Positions 18,384 to 28,278 are shown, counted from the first letter of the stretch. The stretch is 64,000 nucleotides of DNA from Pseudomonas sp. 14P_8.1_Bac3 (GCF_025466085.1 NZ_JANLOD010000017.1:62001-126000), one strand, 5' to 3'. Program-made: numbers and translations. Notes: generated from the sequence alone by a model not told the origin.

Positions 18384-19442
18384 CTACTTGTGCTGCCCAC
18401 CGGCTTCACGGACCCATTGCGCCATGCTGTCGATCGAATGGTCCAGAGATGTCCAGTCATCAAGGCCCAAGCCCCTGGCTTTTTGAATGTCCGGCACGTA
18501 ATAGGAGCGAGCCTGCGCGGCGTGATCTTGTCCAAGGATCCTCACGCATTTACCGGGCGCAATTCGCGCGACGACCCTATGCGCCAGTTCCGCAATGGTC
18601 AGGGCCTTGTCCGAACCGACGTTGTAAGCATTGGCAGCATCGCCCCGCGCCAGCAAGGTCAGCAACCAACCCGCCAGATCAGCACCATGAAGGTAGCTGC
18701 GCACTGCCGTGCCGCTCGACTTCAACACCAACTCGTCATGCCACAAGGCATCCCGAACGAAATTCCCTATTGCGAAATGCTCATTCAGAGAAAGGCCGGG
18801 TCCTGAAAATGCGAAACAACGGGTCGACACAATCTCCAATCCATACCGTTCACCGTAGATCGCTGCCAACGTTTCCTGTGCACGCTTGGCTTCGGCGTAG
18901 GCACTGCCAACCAGAAGGCTGTCGCAAGCCCCTTTGCCGGTTTCAGGCACGGGCACCCCATAATCAAGCGCGCCGTATTGTGCTCCGGTCCCGGTGAACA
19001 ACACTCGTCTGGCCCCGGTCCGCACGGCCGCATCAAGTGCATTGCGCGCTCCGTTCAACACGGTGTCGTAGATTCGCAATGGATCGGCCTGACCACCGGC
19101 CAGCGTGTCGGTGGCAGCATGCAGGACCATATCGAAGGTGCGCCCCGGGGGGATTTCCATGACATCCTGAACATCGCTCTTCAGCCAGCTGATCCAGCGT
19201 GCATCGGCGTATTCAGGGTACTTGTGGAGAAACACCTCTGGAGATCGTGAAACGGCCATTACCTCGATAGCCGCGCCGTCGTGATTCAGGCGTGCCAGTG
19301 TGGCAAGCAGCCATTGACCAAAAAAACCAGTACTGCCAGTGAGCAACAAACGCTTGCCCGCCAAAAGCTGCCAGAGGTCGAGGTGGCCGAGAATTCGGTG
19401 AATCTCAGCGGCCACAACGGGAGATGCCAAGGTGACACGCAT
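18384..19442 (-). CDS. NAD-dependent epimerase/dehydratase (extended SDR)
   Basis: A 352-residue extended short-chain dehydrogenase. The Rossmann motif TGSTGFFG lies near residue 35, and the active-site tyrosine and lysine are in SAYAEAKR. It acts on nucleotide sugars as an epimerase, dehydratase or 4-ketoreductase; the sequence does not decide which. As the only unassigned sugar reductase candidate of the island, it could reduce the product of the TPP enzyme (a YerF-like role), but this is inference. The ATG at 19442 follows the glycosyltransferase stop by two bases; an upstream GTG at 19472 would overlap it by 28. Confidence 0.8.
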   Translation of the reverse strand: MRVTLASPVVAAEIHRILGHLDLWQLLAGKRLLLTGSTGFFGQWLLATLARLNHDGAAIEVMAVSRSPEVFLHKYPEYADARWISWLKSDVQDVMEIPPGRTFDMVLHAATDTLAGGQADPLRIYDTVLNGARNALDAAVRTGARRVLFTGTGAQYGALDYGVPVPETGKGACDSLLVGSAYAEAKRAQETLAAIYGERYGLEIVSTRCFAFSGPGLSLNEHFAIGNFVRDALWHDELVLKSSGTAVRSYLHGADLAGWLLTLLARGDAANAYNVGSDKALTIAELAHRVVARIAPGKCVRILGQDHAAQARSYYVPDIQKARGLGLDDWTSLDHSIDSMAQWVREAGGQHK

Positions 19443-19444
19443 CC

Positions 19445-22400
19445 CTACCTTCCCAGCCAACTGTCGTGCCACGCTGCAAGCGCCGGGCCATCCAGCATCC
19501 AGTCATGACGCACGCAAGCCTGCAGATAATCACCAAGGGCTGCGGCGCTATCAAGATCGTCAACATGCGCACGGATGGCCTCGACCCAGTTTTCGAAACG
19601 ATTTTCCACTCGTTTCACGGGCAGGCCGTCGCGATAAGCTTCCAGATTGCTGCATATCACCGGCACGCCACACACACCAAACTCGAGCAACCGGACATTA
19701 CTCTTGCAGCGATTGAAAAGGTTGTCTTCAAGAGGCGCCAACGCAAGATCAAGATTCAGTGACGCGAGGGTAGCCGGGTACTGTTCAACCGCGACAGCCT
19801 TATGGAATTCGTGCACGAACGGACGCAGATGTTCCGGACATGCGCCCAGAAATACCCAGTGAACCTCATCCGCCAGCGCTTTGATGACGTCGGCAACAAC
19901 CTCCAGTTCAGCGATGCTGTCCAGATCTCCCGCCCAACCAACCCGGGGTTTTTCACCGCATCGACGCTTGCCTTGCAAGCCATCCCAGTTGCGCGGGTCC
20001 AGGCGGTTTTTGACGACACGGATGTCAGCGTTAAACCCTTCGAACAGCTGTGCCATGAAATCGCCAGGAACCACCAGTCGGTCGACGAAGGAAAGCGCAC
20101 GCCGCAGCGAACCGAGAACGTCTCCAGGCTGCTGACCGGAATGCGGCAGACTCGCCGCAAGATCCGGCAGGTAGGCATCGAGATCGTAAACCTTGAAAGC
20201 ACGCGAGAAGGTTTTCATCCGGCGCATGGCCTCCAGATGCTCTCCACTGACGTTTCGCTGCAGCACGATTGCATCAGGCGCATAGCGCTCCAGCTCCACC
20301 ACCGAGAGCAGATCGGCAAATTGAGCGCCCTGGATCAAACCCATATCACGCATCGCGTTGAAAGGCTGGATGATGCGATGCAGTCCGCTGCTCGTTTGAT
20401 CCGCGGGATGGGCCGCGATAGTCGGTACCGATGTGCAGGAAGACAGCGGACGCCAGGACAGCGACAAGTCGGCATAGTCAAACACACCTTCGCGAACCCC
20501 GGAGAAGTTTGGATTACTGGACCTGTCCCGTGCCAGCGCAGGTAGCCAGCGCGCATACAGCCGATCCTCCTGCTCTGGCGTTGCAGGCGCATGGTCGGGT
20601 TCACCAACCAATAATTGGACCCTTGGTGTCCACACATTCAAGTAGCCCGCCTGTTGAATCTTCATGCAAAGATCAGCGTCCGCCCAAGGCTGCAACTGCT
20701 CATCAAAGCCGGCCACTTCGGCGAAGAGTGCCTGGCGCAACATCAGGCATTGTCCACTCACGGCTGAGCAGTTCTGATCGACTTGCAGGCGCTGCATGTA
20801 GCCAGCAGCATCGGCCCGTATGCCTTCGTAAGGGTTTGCAACGGCTGCGCCCAATCCCAGAAGCCATCCAGCCTGGCGAACATTGCCTTGCGCATCGATC
20901 AGCTTGGCGCCTACGCAACCCACTTCGGGGCGCATTGCATGGTTCAACAGCTGTTGAAGCCAATCCGCTGCGAGAATGCCGGTACCAGCATCCAGAAACA
21001 GCAGAAACTCGCCGCGAGATTCACCTGCTGCCTGGTTCCGAATCATCTCTGGAGACAGCTCAGCCGGGAATCGCAACACGCGAAGATGCCCGACGCCCAT
21101 TTGATCAATGCCCGCAAGCCATTGCGTGACCAATGGATCTGCGTTGCCACGATCCAGCAACAACAACTCGAAATTTGTGTAGCTGGTGTTCTCCAGCAGA
21201 CTTTCCACGCAGCGTTGCGCGTGGGCAAGCTGCCCATCCACCACGATCAGAATGCTGACGGAGGGTGAAGTCGCGTGTCCGTAGTCCAGTTCATACTGAC
21301 CCGGTAAACGGGAAGCGATATGCGGCGCTGCAAAACCTCTCGCTTGCAGATGACGCTCGATCACTTCGCGCTGTTGAGGATTGTCCTGCAGCATCAAGGC
21401 ATCGGCGATAACCAGCGGCTCGCTGATATGCCTCAGCCCTTCAAGTCCATTCGTTTCGATCAGGCGCAGAATGAATTCCAGCTCGAAGGCATCTTGATAC
21501 CGCGTATCGAAGCCGCCCATCTCGAGCCAGACTTCACGGCGGAACAGCCAGTGTCGCGCCATGCTGGCTGGAAAGCTGAGCAACAGATCAAGGTTGATGT
21601 CGGGGCGCAACAGCAAGTCGAGATTGCCATCGTCGAATCGCATGACTTCGTCGGCATAGATTGCACGACTTGCATGCCCGGCGGCCAGGTCCAGGACGAT
21701 GCTCAGAAGCCCGGCTACAGTGAAGGTTTGACCCGCGCGTACGATGACGAAAAGATCGCAGCCAGAAGTGTTGACCACCTGATTGATCGTGGCGACCGGA
21801 TCGGTCTCGTCAAGCTTGTAGATACTCTGGTTATCGATGACGCCATCAGCCGTGGTCAATACCCTGGGATGAAAGGCCACCTGAAGCCCGGAGCATTGCG
21901 CGAGGCTTTCAAGGGTGTCGTTCAACCCCTCCAGTGTTCCCTGCTGATCAAGCACCACGACCCCGATCGCTGGCACGTCGCGGCCGCGAAGGTGTTGATT
22001 GATGAGCGTCTGCTGCACATCGGTCAGCACCCGGCTATCAAGCCATTGGGCCACTTCGGATTTCAGGTTTCGGCCTTGGTACTGTTCGACTGCGGCCTGG
22101 GTAACTTCGATGAAATGATCAAGAGCAGACCAAAAAGCCGACTGGTTTTTCAAAAGGCTTTGGCGCATCAACGGCAGCGTTTCACGCGCTTGCTCGATGT
22201 TTTCCGGGGTGTTTCCCCACGCACAGCCGTACCCGTTGTTTTCATGCTGAGACAAAGGCGCAGTCGCATACTTGTTCGGAAGAATGATCGCTACACAGCC
22301 ACAGAGCACGGCTTCAGCAGCCAGCCCCGATGGTTCGGTGCAGTAGAAAAACTCACAGCTTTGAAAGAGTGCTGCCAGGTCCTCCCAGGAACCTGGACTT

Positions 22401-22954
22401 TGCTGCGTGATTTCGACGGAATCGGCGGCAAGTAGTGCCGGATCGACCAAAGCTTGCGCATGCCTTCCCTGGTAGTAACAGACCTTTCCAGCAATACGCG
22501 TTGCAGGGTCTGTCGGAGGGCAGAAAATACTGAGATCGACAGCAGGCATATAAAGGATGCGGTCTTCGCTCATGCCTGGTTGCAACAGTGTCCGGGTATA
22601 GGAGAACAGTATGTCGTCCTTGCCAAACGGACTGACTTCGCGCAGCAGTCCCGGGTGATTCAGCAAATATCGCACAACAACATTGCCGCCCAGCGGGTTG
22701 CCGTCCATCACTTCCGGATAAACCACAACAGGCTCGACACCCTGAGATTTGTGCAGTGCCCGCACATCGCCGGTCAAACGAGGGGTCATCAACCTCGGAT
22801 CAACCACGCCCGCCGAGACATAGGCTTCAAAACCCGAACGGATCAATGCATCGCACAACATGTGCAACACCCGGACGCCCGCCGAGTTGCGCCGATAGTC
22901 AGGTGCAATGATGTAATAAGGACTTGGCCGCCTGGCAAACAATGAACGAACCAT
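19445..22954 (-). CDS. Giant multi-domain glycosyltransferase (GT1-like/GT2/GT1-like)
   Basis: An 1169-residue protein. Residues about 10-320 resemble a GT-B type domain (APDYRRNSAGVRVLHMLCDALIRSG, in part). About 325-800 hold two GT-A/GT2-like modules, the second starting PSVSILIVVDGQLAHAQRCV with DXD-like ILFLDAGTG further on. About 850-1169 is a GT-B half with KPRVGWAGD, SNVRLLEFGVCGVPVICS and the conserved Glu. Its central and C-terminal modules are clearly homologous to those of the two other giant enzymes in this island. It probably adds sugars to flagellin in the cytoplasm, like Fgt1/Fgt2 of P. syringae. An 88-base gap separates it from the LicD gene. Confidence 0.85.
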   Translation of the reverse strand: MVRSLFARRPSPYYIIAPDYRRNSAGVRVLHMLCDALIRSGFEAYVSAGVVDPRLMTPRLTGDVRALHKSQGVEPVVVYPEVMDGNPLGGNVVVRYLLNHPGLLREVSPFGKDDILFSYTRTLLQPGMSEDRILYMPAVDLSIFCPPTDPATRIAGKVCYYQGRHAQALVDPALLAADSVEITQQSPGSWEDLAALFQSCEFFYCTEPSGLAAEAVLCGCVAIILPNKYATAPLSQHENNGYGCAWGNTPENIEQARETLPLMRQSLLKNQSAFWSALDHFIEVTQAAVEQYQGRNLKSEVAQWLDSRVLTDVQQTLINQHLRGRDVPAIGVVVLDQQGTLEGLNDTLESLAQCSGLQVAFHPRVLTTADGVIDNQSIYKLDETDPVATINQVVNTSGCDLFVIVRAGQTFTVAGLLSIVLDLAAGHASRAIYADEVMRFDDGNLDLLLRPDINLDLLLSFPASMARHWLFRREVWLEMGGFDTRYQDAFELEFILRLIETNGLEGLRHISEPLVIADALMLQDNPQQREVIERHLQARGFAAPHIASRLPGQYELDYGHATSPSVSILIVVDGQLAHAQRCVESLLENTSYTNFELLLLDRGNADPLVTQWLAGIDQMGVGHLRVLRFPAELSPEMIRNQAAGESRGEFLLFLDAGTGILAADWLQQLLNHAMRPEVGCVGAKLIDAQGNVRQAGWLLGLGAAVANPYEGIRADAAGYMQRLQVDQNCSAVSGQCLMLRQALFAEVAGFDEQLQPWADADLCMKIQQAGYLNVWTPRVQLLVGEPDHAPATPEQEDRLYARWLPALARDRSSNPNFSGVREGVFDYADLSLSWRPLSSCTSVPTIAAHPADQTSSGLHRIIQPFNAMRDMGLIQGAQFADLLSVVELERYAPDAIVLQRNVSGEHLEAMRRMKTFSRAFKVYDLDAYLPDLAASLPHSGQQPGDVLGSLRRALSFVDRLVVPGDFMAQLFEGFNADIRVVKNRLDPRNWDGLQGKRRCGEKPRVGWAGDLDSIAELEVVADVIKALADEVHWVFLGACPEHLRPFVHEFHKAVAVEQYPATLASLNLDLALAPLEDNLFNRCKSNVRLLEFGVCGVPVICSNLEAYRDGLPVKRVENRFENWVEAIRAHVDDLDSAAALGDYLQACVRHDWMLDGPALAAWHDSWLGR

Positions 22955-23041
22955 TTACTACTGCTCCTGACTTCTTGAAGTCACGTTGCGGGACTGCACC
23001 ATCGCCTGACGAACTTACAGAGCCGAGACCATCAACCCGGG

Positions 23042-23968
23042 TTAAAGCTGACGGATCGAATTATCGTAATGCTCGAAGAGCACTTCTCCGGAATTGTTGT
23101 AGTCGGCGAACGACATGTCCTTTTTCGGTACTTGCCACTCGCCATACACAAAATTCAGATACTCGAAGGCATTTTTTGGCGCCTTGAGTGTTGCACCGAA
23201 AAGCTCGACTTCGTCGTAGCCATCAAAATGGGCCTCAGGGCAAAACCACTCCGGCATCGCACCGATCACCACGGCAGAGCCGTCGCGACGCACGCGACGG
23301 GCGATGTCGGTTTCGAACGCAATCACCTGATCACTCCCTTCGGCGTTCGCACAGGTGATCCTGATGGCGAAATCAAAACCATGGGTGGCGATCAACTCGA
23401 CGCTCCACTCAACACCTTCCACTTGCGGCAGTTGCTGCCTGCTACCACGCACCAATTCGACTAACCCTTCAAACTGGTCATCATTCACGGAGAAGTCGAT
23501 ATCGTCATCCCAAGCGATAAAGTCCCCCCCGCGCAACGCACCGAGGAGCGTTCCGAAATCAAGATACAGATCGATGTTCCCGGCATCCGCAAGTGCACAC
23601 AACGCCAACACCAGGTCGCGCGCTATGGCTTTGGTCGGCGCATGGGAAAACGGGTGAACGTCGCGCATCCCTTTCATTTCACGCTTGCCGGGAATGATTT
23701 TCGGTATGGCTTCCAAACCCAGCGCATCAAGCTGAGACAGAATGCTTTCCGACCATACGCTGGTGATGACAATTGCATCGCCGCCGCTTTCGGCAATCTG
23801 GTCTGCCGCAATGACCGGGTAATCGAAAAACGTTCCACCCTGCTTCTGGGGATCGTTATCGGCGACCGCCAGAATGGTCAGGTCACGGTTTTGTTCAATA
23901 AACAGACCACCGCTCTTGCCAGCACCAAACAGCACGAGTTTCTTGCCTTGCAGGTCCTGCATATTCAT
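23042..23968 (-). CDS. LicD-family protein with N-terminal Rossmann-like domain
   Basis: A 308-residue protein. Residues 1-100 form a nucleotide-binding-like fold (LVLFGAGKSGGLFIEQ), and about 115-308 a LicD domain with the diagnostic YLDFGTLLGALRGGDFIAWD and DDIDFS motifs. LicD proteins transfer phosphocholine or related phospho-groups from CDP-alcohols to sugars. No choline uptake or CTP:phosphocholine gene is present in the window, so the donor is unknown. The N-terminal domain resembles that of the FkbM gene two places upstream, suggesting a shared way of recognising the glycan. Confidence 0.8.
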   Translation of the reverse strand: MNMQDLQGKKLVLFGAGKSGGLFIEQNRDLTILAVADNDPQKQGGTFFDYPVIAADQIAESGGDAIVITSVWSESILSQLDALGLEAIPKIIPGKREMKGMRDVHPFSHAPTKAIARDLVLALCALADAGNIDLYLDFGTLLGALRGGDFIAWDDDIDFSVNDDQFEGLVELVRGSRQQLPQVEGVEWSVELIATHGFDFAIRITCANAEGSDQVIAFETDIARRVRRDGSAVVIGAMPEWFCPEAHFDGYDEVELFGATLKAPKNAFEYLNFVYGEWQVPKKDMSFADYNNSGEVLFEHYDNSIRQL

Positions 23969-23998
23969 TCCCCTGATGCGCGCTCGCGCGCGTACGAC

Positions 23999-24631
23999 TC
24001 AGTTCTTTTGCGCAACACAACGCCCGACTTTGGCATCTTCGTCACGAAACTTGGCCAGACCATGCCCTTCAATCTGGTAATCAATGCTGAACCCGGCGCG
24101 TTCTATGTTTGCCAACATATCGCTGTGATCCAGATAACGTCGGTAATGATCGGTGCCAAAAGTCTTTTCCTGATCGGCATCGTCGACAGTGCGATATTCG
24201 AAGAACACTCGGCTTTGCGCAGGCAGCAGCACACTGAGCAAATCCAGAAAAGCGTTCGCTTCGTCTTCATCGATGGCATGCAGGAAAAAGCGCGCATAAA
24301 CGGCTACCTTGCGCTTGCCCGACAGGAAACTCGTGATCTCGTCGCGGGCCGCCCCGGCTGGACACTGCACGTAGCGCGCATGTTCATGGGCACTGCGTGA
24401 ACGACACAGGTCAATGGCTTCGGCCGAAGCGTCCAGGCCAAGTAGATCGAAGCCGTAAGCGGCAAAAAATTCACTGTCACGGCCATTGCCGCAACCGAAT
24501 TCGATAACCCCGTCAACGTCTGTCAGCTCATTGATGGCGAACGCCGCAAACTGCGACGGATAGGCCGGCGCACCTTTCTTTCGGCTACTGTAGAACGCAT
24601 CCCAGTAGCTCGATTTTTCTGCTCGGCTCAT
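23999..24631 (-). CDS. Class I SAM-dependent methyltransferase
   Basis: A 210-residue methyltransferase. SAM-binding motif I is VIEFGCGNGRDSEFF near residue 40, with the acidic residue after strand 2 in LLGLDASAEA. Short single-domain enzymes of this kind methylate small molecules or sugars; the substrate cannot be read. The start overlaps the FkbM gene's stop by four bases (ATGA), so the two are translationally coupled. Confidence 0.82.
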   Translation of the reverse strand: MSRAEKSSYWDAFYSSRKKGAPAYPSQFAAFAINELTDVDGVIEFGCGNGRDSEFFAAYGFDLLGLDASAEAIDLCRSRSAHEHARYVQCPAGAARDEITSFLSGKRKVAVYARFFLHAIDEDEANAFLDLLSVLLPAQSRVFFEYRTVDDADQEKTFGTDHYRRYLDHSDMLANIERAGFSIDYQIEGHGLAKFRDEDAKVGRCVAQKN

Positions 24632-25692
24632 CGAATTTCCTCAAGGCTGTTTACCGCATACAAAACGGTGTCAAAACTGCTGTGCGCATGGCAGCGCAAA
24701 TAGAAGCGGTAATTCAGGTCGAAGCTGCGCAGCTGTTCAAAAATGCTCCACAGGTGCTCGGCCCGATGGTAAATGCTGATCGCCAGATTCGGTCGGTGCT
24801 CCACAATCATGGATTTGGCACCTTCAAGCGCTGCGGGCTCTTCGCCTTCGATGTCCATCTTGATCAGGTTCGGGGCAAAACCGGGCAAGGCGTCATCCAT
24901 ACGAACGCAGGTCACGATCTCGCCACCGGACTCGACAAGATGACCGCCAGCGCCCAGGGCACCATCGAAGCCGACCCGCCGATTGCCATCGGAAACGCCA
25001 CACGGAAAGTTCACCGCATTGAGGTCACTCAGGCTTTTGACGAGTACCGCATAGTTTTCAAGGTTGGGCTCGAAAGTGGCCACCGCGTCAAATGCCAGGC
25101 CAGCGGCGCGCATTTCTTCCACGGTATCGCCAGTGTAGGCACCGCAATCGATGAAGCGCAGCGGTTGCGGCCAATCAGGCAAGTCATTAGGGAAATACTG
25201 CCGGGGTGTCGGCGCGGGCAGGCGCAGGTAGTCGCCGGTGATTCTGAACTCGACGATGCGATCCAGCAGTTCGCGACTGGTCTCATCGGCCAATTGCTCA
25301 CGCATCCGCGCGATTCGGTCGGCATGTGCTTCGTAGAAACTCGGCTCGACCAGCCAGTAGCGGAATGGCTGATCCTTGGGGTAATAACGAACGAACTCGA
25401 CAAGGCTGATGACTCGGCCGTAGCCCAACTGCTGCAACTGAGTAACGACTTCGCCGACGTCCACGTAATTGTTGAACAGGCCAATGATGACGCACGCATT
25501 CGCGGCGCTATGTTTTGTAGCCCAGTCGGTAGCCGTTGCCACGCAAATTCCGTCGACGTCCTTTAGCGATGCATCACGGTCAAGAAACGCGCTGACCTCG
25601 ATGCCCTCACCTGCCAGGTAAGCCTGAACCCGCTGGCCAGCCAGTCGCGCGCCGTAGACCAGCACATGCTCGAAGTTCTGCCTATCAAGCAT
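24628..25692 (-). CDS. FkbM-family methyltransferase with N-terminal Rossmann-like domain
   Basis: A 354-residue protein from the ATG at 25692, which overlaps the preceding gene's stop by eight bases. Residues about 1-110 form a nucleotide-binding-like domain (VLVYGARLAGQRVQAYL). About 165-354 form the FkbM methyltransferase domain: FIDCGAYTGDTVEEM as motif I and IKMDIEGEEPAALEGA as the family signature. FkbM enzymes are O-methyltransferases common in polysaccharide clusters. Frame extension to 25782 lies inside the TylF gene and is not supported. Confidence 0.84.
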   Translation of the reverse strand: MLDRQNFEHVLVYGARLAGQRVQAYLAGEGIEVSAFLDRDASLKDVDGICVATATDWATKHSAANACVIIGLFNNYVDVGEVVTQLQQLGYGRVISLVEFVRYYPKDQPFRYWLVEPSFYEAHADRIARMREQLADETSRELLDRIVEFRITGDYLRLPAPTPRQYFPNDLPDWPQPLRFIDCGAYTGDTVEEMRAAGLAFDAVATFEPNLENYAVLVKSLSDLNAVNFPCGVSDGNRRVGFDGALGAGGHLVESGGEIVTCVRMDDALPGFAPNLIKMDIEGEEPAALEGAKSMIVEHRPNLAISIYHRAEHLWSIFEQLRSFDLNYRFYLRCHAHSSFDTVLYAVNSLEEIR

Positions 25693-26446
25693 GGCTGGCT
25701 CCCGAAGCAACCCGCACCAGTACGGCATGACCGTTGAGGTTATGCATGAAGCGGAAATCCTGGTTGGCAGCGGTGAACTCATTCACCAGGCGGGTCACGC
25801 CTTCGCAGCCGTAGAAACCATAATCATCAAACACTACGACGGCCCCGCCCACCAGACGAGGCAACGCCCATTCCAGGACACTGCGAGCGGACTCATACAC
25901 ATCCACGTCGATGTGCAGGAAGGCCAGCCGTGGTCCCACCTGCTCGGCGTTATGTTCCGGGAACATGCCTTCCAGCAGGTGAACGCGATCACTCACACCG
26001 CAACGTGCGGCAAGGGCTTCAACCAACTGGATATCCGTGTCGCTGTGCTCGCCGCCTTCGTAGCGTGTATCAAGGCTGCCGGCCTTGACCACACCCGTGA
26101 ATGTGTCGGCCAGGAACACCTTGCGTCCGGGCCGTTGGCTGGCCATTGCCAACAGGCAACCCGAGCCACCGCGCCACACGCCTACTTCGAGAAAGTCGCC
26201 GTCGACACCGTCCAGTTGCCGGGCCAGCGACCACAATTCGAACAACCGGTATTTATCGACCAGCGTGTTTCGTTCAACCAGCGCCAGCGCCCGCTCGAAA
26301 TCGTTGTCACCGCACCATGGCGCGTAGCTGGAATAAGGCAGCAACCGTTCATGACGGATCTCCGGCGACTTGGCGTGCGCCCACGAGACAGTGCCACGCA
26401 AGTAGCGGTAGCTCATGCCGGTCAACTTTCTTTTCAGCCAGGCCAT
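25685..26446 (-). CDS. TylF/MycF-family sugar O-methyltransferase
   Basis: A 253-residue enzyme beginning MAWLKRKLTGMSYRYL at the ATG at 26446, one base after the upstream stop. SAM motif I is FLEVGVWRGGSGCLLA. The metal-binding and catalytic acidic residues fall in LAFLHIDVDVYES and VVVFDDYGFYGCEG. TylF and MycF are Mg-dependent O-methyltransferases acting on deoxysugars of macrolides, so a methylated deoxyhexose in the glycan is a reasonable inference. It is the third methyltransferase in a row here. Confidence 0.85.
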   Translation of the reverse strand: MAWLKRKLTGMSYRYLRGTVSWAHAKSPEIRHERLLPYSSYAPWCGDNDFERALALVERNTLVDKYRLFELWSLARQLDGVDGDFLEVGVWRGGSGCLLAMASQRPGRKVFLADTFTGVVKAGSLDTRYEGGEHSDTDIQLVEALAARCGVSDRVHLLEGMFPEHNAEQVGPRLAFLHIDVDVYESARSVLEWALPRLVGGAVVVFDDYGFYGCEGVTRLVNEFTAANQDFRFMHNLNGHAVLVRVASGASHA

Positions 26447-26447
26447 T

Positions 26448-28247
26448 TCAGTTGCGCTCCGAAATCGCCATCTGCTCGTTGAACTCGTCACGCGACAGGA
26501 ATGGATACAGATCTTCCAGCGCGCCGGTTTCCGGTTTTCCCTGTTCGTTGATACGGGTCATGACCCGCGGAACCCGCGCCTCTTCGACCTGAACCAAGAC
26601 TTCGCAAATGACCGGGCCACTGCGCTCAAGCACTTCGCTCAAGGCAGCGTCCAGTCCTTCGTGCGCTTCTATGCGTGCATAGCCAACGCCATAGGCAGCG
26701 GCCAGTTGCTGAAGATCCGGGAGTTTCAGGCCACTGGTGTCGTCGGCACCGACCAGCAATTTGAAGTGCATGTTTTGCGAGGTACGGATCGAGGCATAAC
26801 CCTGATTGTTGATCACGAAGCACTTGACCGGCAGGTTCTGCGCAGCCAGCGTCGCCAGCTCCTGGATGTTCAGTTGCACGCCGCCGTCGCCTTCGACACA
26901 GATCGTCTGCTTGCGACCCGCCGCGAGGCAGGCGCCGATGGCCGAGGGAATGCCAAAGCCCATCGAACCGGTTCCGCGGTTGTGGAAGCAACGCTGGTCT
27001 TTCTTCAGGCGCAAGTTCAACAGAAACAGTTCGGAGGCAAAACCGGAGCTGCCCGGTGCGATCACGTCACCTTCTTTCAACAGCCCGGAAAGGCGATCGG
27101 TGAAGTGATACATGCTCACCCCTTCACTGTCGTCGGCGTGTTCCGGTTGCAGCAGTGGATAGCGTTGACGCCAGGCGGCAATTTGCGCCAGCCATCCATC
27201 GAACGCTGGCAAAGGCGCAGCCTTAATGCCGGCAACCAGCCCTTCAATGAACGGTTTGACGTCAGCCACCACCGCCACTTCGACCGGCATCTGCAATTTG
27301 GCGATTTCCGCCGCGTCGATATCGACCACGATCTTCTTCGCATGCGGGGCGAAATGGGCATGGTTGTAAGCCGTCAGCGCCATGTCCAGGCGCGAGCCGA
27401 GTACGATCAGCAGGTCGCAGTTCTGCAAGGTGAAGTTGGCCCAACGCGGTGCAATCGAACCTGGGCGGCCGCCATACAGCGGATGCTCATCTTCGATCAC
27501 GTCCATCGCCAGCCAGGTCGGCATGATCGGCACGCCCGCGCTTTCAATTAGCGCGCTGAACGCGTCCACCGCACCCGCCATGCGAATGCCGCTGCCGGCG
27601 ATAATGCCCGGGCGCTTGGCGGCTTTGAGCAATTCCAGGGTACGCGCCAACGGCTCGGCGAGGTCGACTGCCGCCGCCACAGGTGGCAGCTTGGCACGCC
27701 GCAATTGCGACGGGTCAATTTGCACAGCCTGCACATCAAGTGGCACGTCCAGCCAGACCGGGCCACGACGACCGGTGAGCGCCGCGTATTCGAGCTCATC
27801 GAACACCTCGGCGACGGCTTCAGGATCAGTCAGCGTCACCGCGCGCTTGGTGATCGACGACACGATGGTCACGATGTCGGCCTCCTGCACACCCAACATG
27901 CGCAAGCCGGTACCTTCCTTCAAATCGGCGGTCTTGACCTGGCCCGAGATGAAGAACACCGGCGTGGAGTCGAGCCAGGCACCCAGGGTCGCGGTGACGG
28001 CGTTGGTGGCGCCCGGCCCGCAGGTGGTCATGCACGCGCTGGGGCCGCCGGTGAGTTTGCCTGCCGCTTCAGCCGCGATCCCGGCAGCCTGCTCATGCAG
28101 GCACAGGATCGGCTCAAGGTCCGGATGACGTCCGAGGGCATCGTTCAAATGCATGGCGCCGCCACCCGGCAGGAAGTAAACCTGCTTGATGCCCAGTTCC
28201 GCCAGTCGATTCATGATGTAGTCAGCTACACGCATTTTGGTACCCAT
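26448..28247 (-). CDS. Thiamine-pyrophosphate enzyme, acetolactate synthase-like (candidate YerE-type sugar C-branching enzyme)
   Basis: A 599-residue TPP enzyme with the three acetolactate-synthase-type domains. The catalytic Glu lies in CLHEQAAGIAAEAAGK near residue 52; the central domain spans about 200-330; the TPP-Mg motif runs from GDGGVQLNIQELATLA to NNQGYASI in the third domain. No small regulatory subunit gene is adjacent, which argues against branched-chain amino acid synthesis. It lies in the operon that starts with rfbF-rfbG-rfbH. In Yersinia, the ALS-like flavoenzyme YerE uses pyruvate to add a two-carbon unit to CDP-4-keto-3,6-dideoxyglucose, the product of those enzymes. The same role here is inferred from context. 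Start: ATG at 28247, with a second ATG four codons on. Confidence 0.82.
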   Translation of the reverse strand: MGTKMRVADYIMNRLAELGIKQVYFLPGGGAMHLNDALGRHPDLEPILCLHEQAAGIAAEAAGKLTGGPSACMTTCGPGATNAVTATLGAWLDSTPVFFISGQVKTADLKEGTGLRMLGVQEADIVTIVSSITKRAVTLTDPEAVAEVFDELEYAALTGRRGPVWLDVPLDVQAVQIDPSQLRRAKLPPVAAAVDLAEPLARTLELLKAAKRPGIIAGSGIRMAGAVDAFSALIESAGVPIMPTWLAMDVIEDEHPLYGGRPGSIAPRWANFTLQNCDLLIVLGSRLDMALTAYNHAHFAPHAKKIVVDIDAAEIAKLQMPVEVAVVADVKPFIEGLVAGIKAAPLPAFDGWLAQIAAWRQRYPLLQPEHADDSEGVSMYHFTDRLSGLLKEGDVIAPGSSGFASELFLLNLRLKKDQRCFHNRGTGSMGFGIPSAIGACLAAGRKQTICVEGDGGVQLNIQELATLAAQNLPVKCFVINNQGYASIRTSQNMHFKLLVGADDTSGLKLPDLQQLAAAYGVGYARIEAHEGLDAALSEVLERSGPVICEVLVQVEEARVPRVMTRINEQGKPETGALEDLYPFLSRDEFNEQMAISERN

Positions 28248-28278
28248 CGTACAAACCCCAGTTCGCCGAGCGCTCGGC

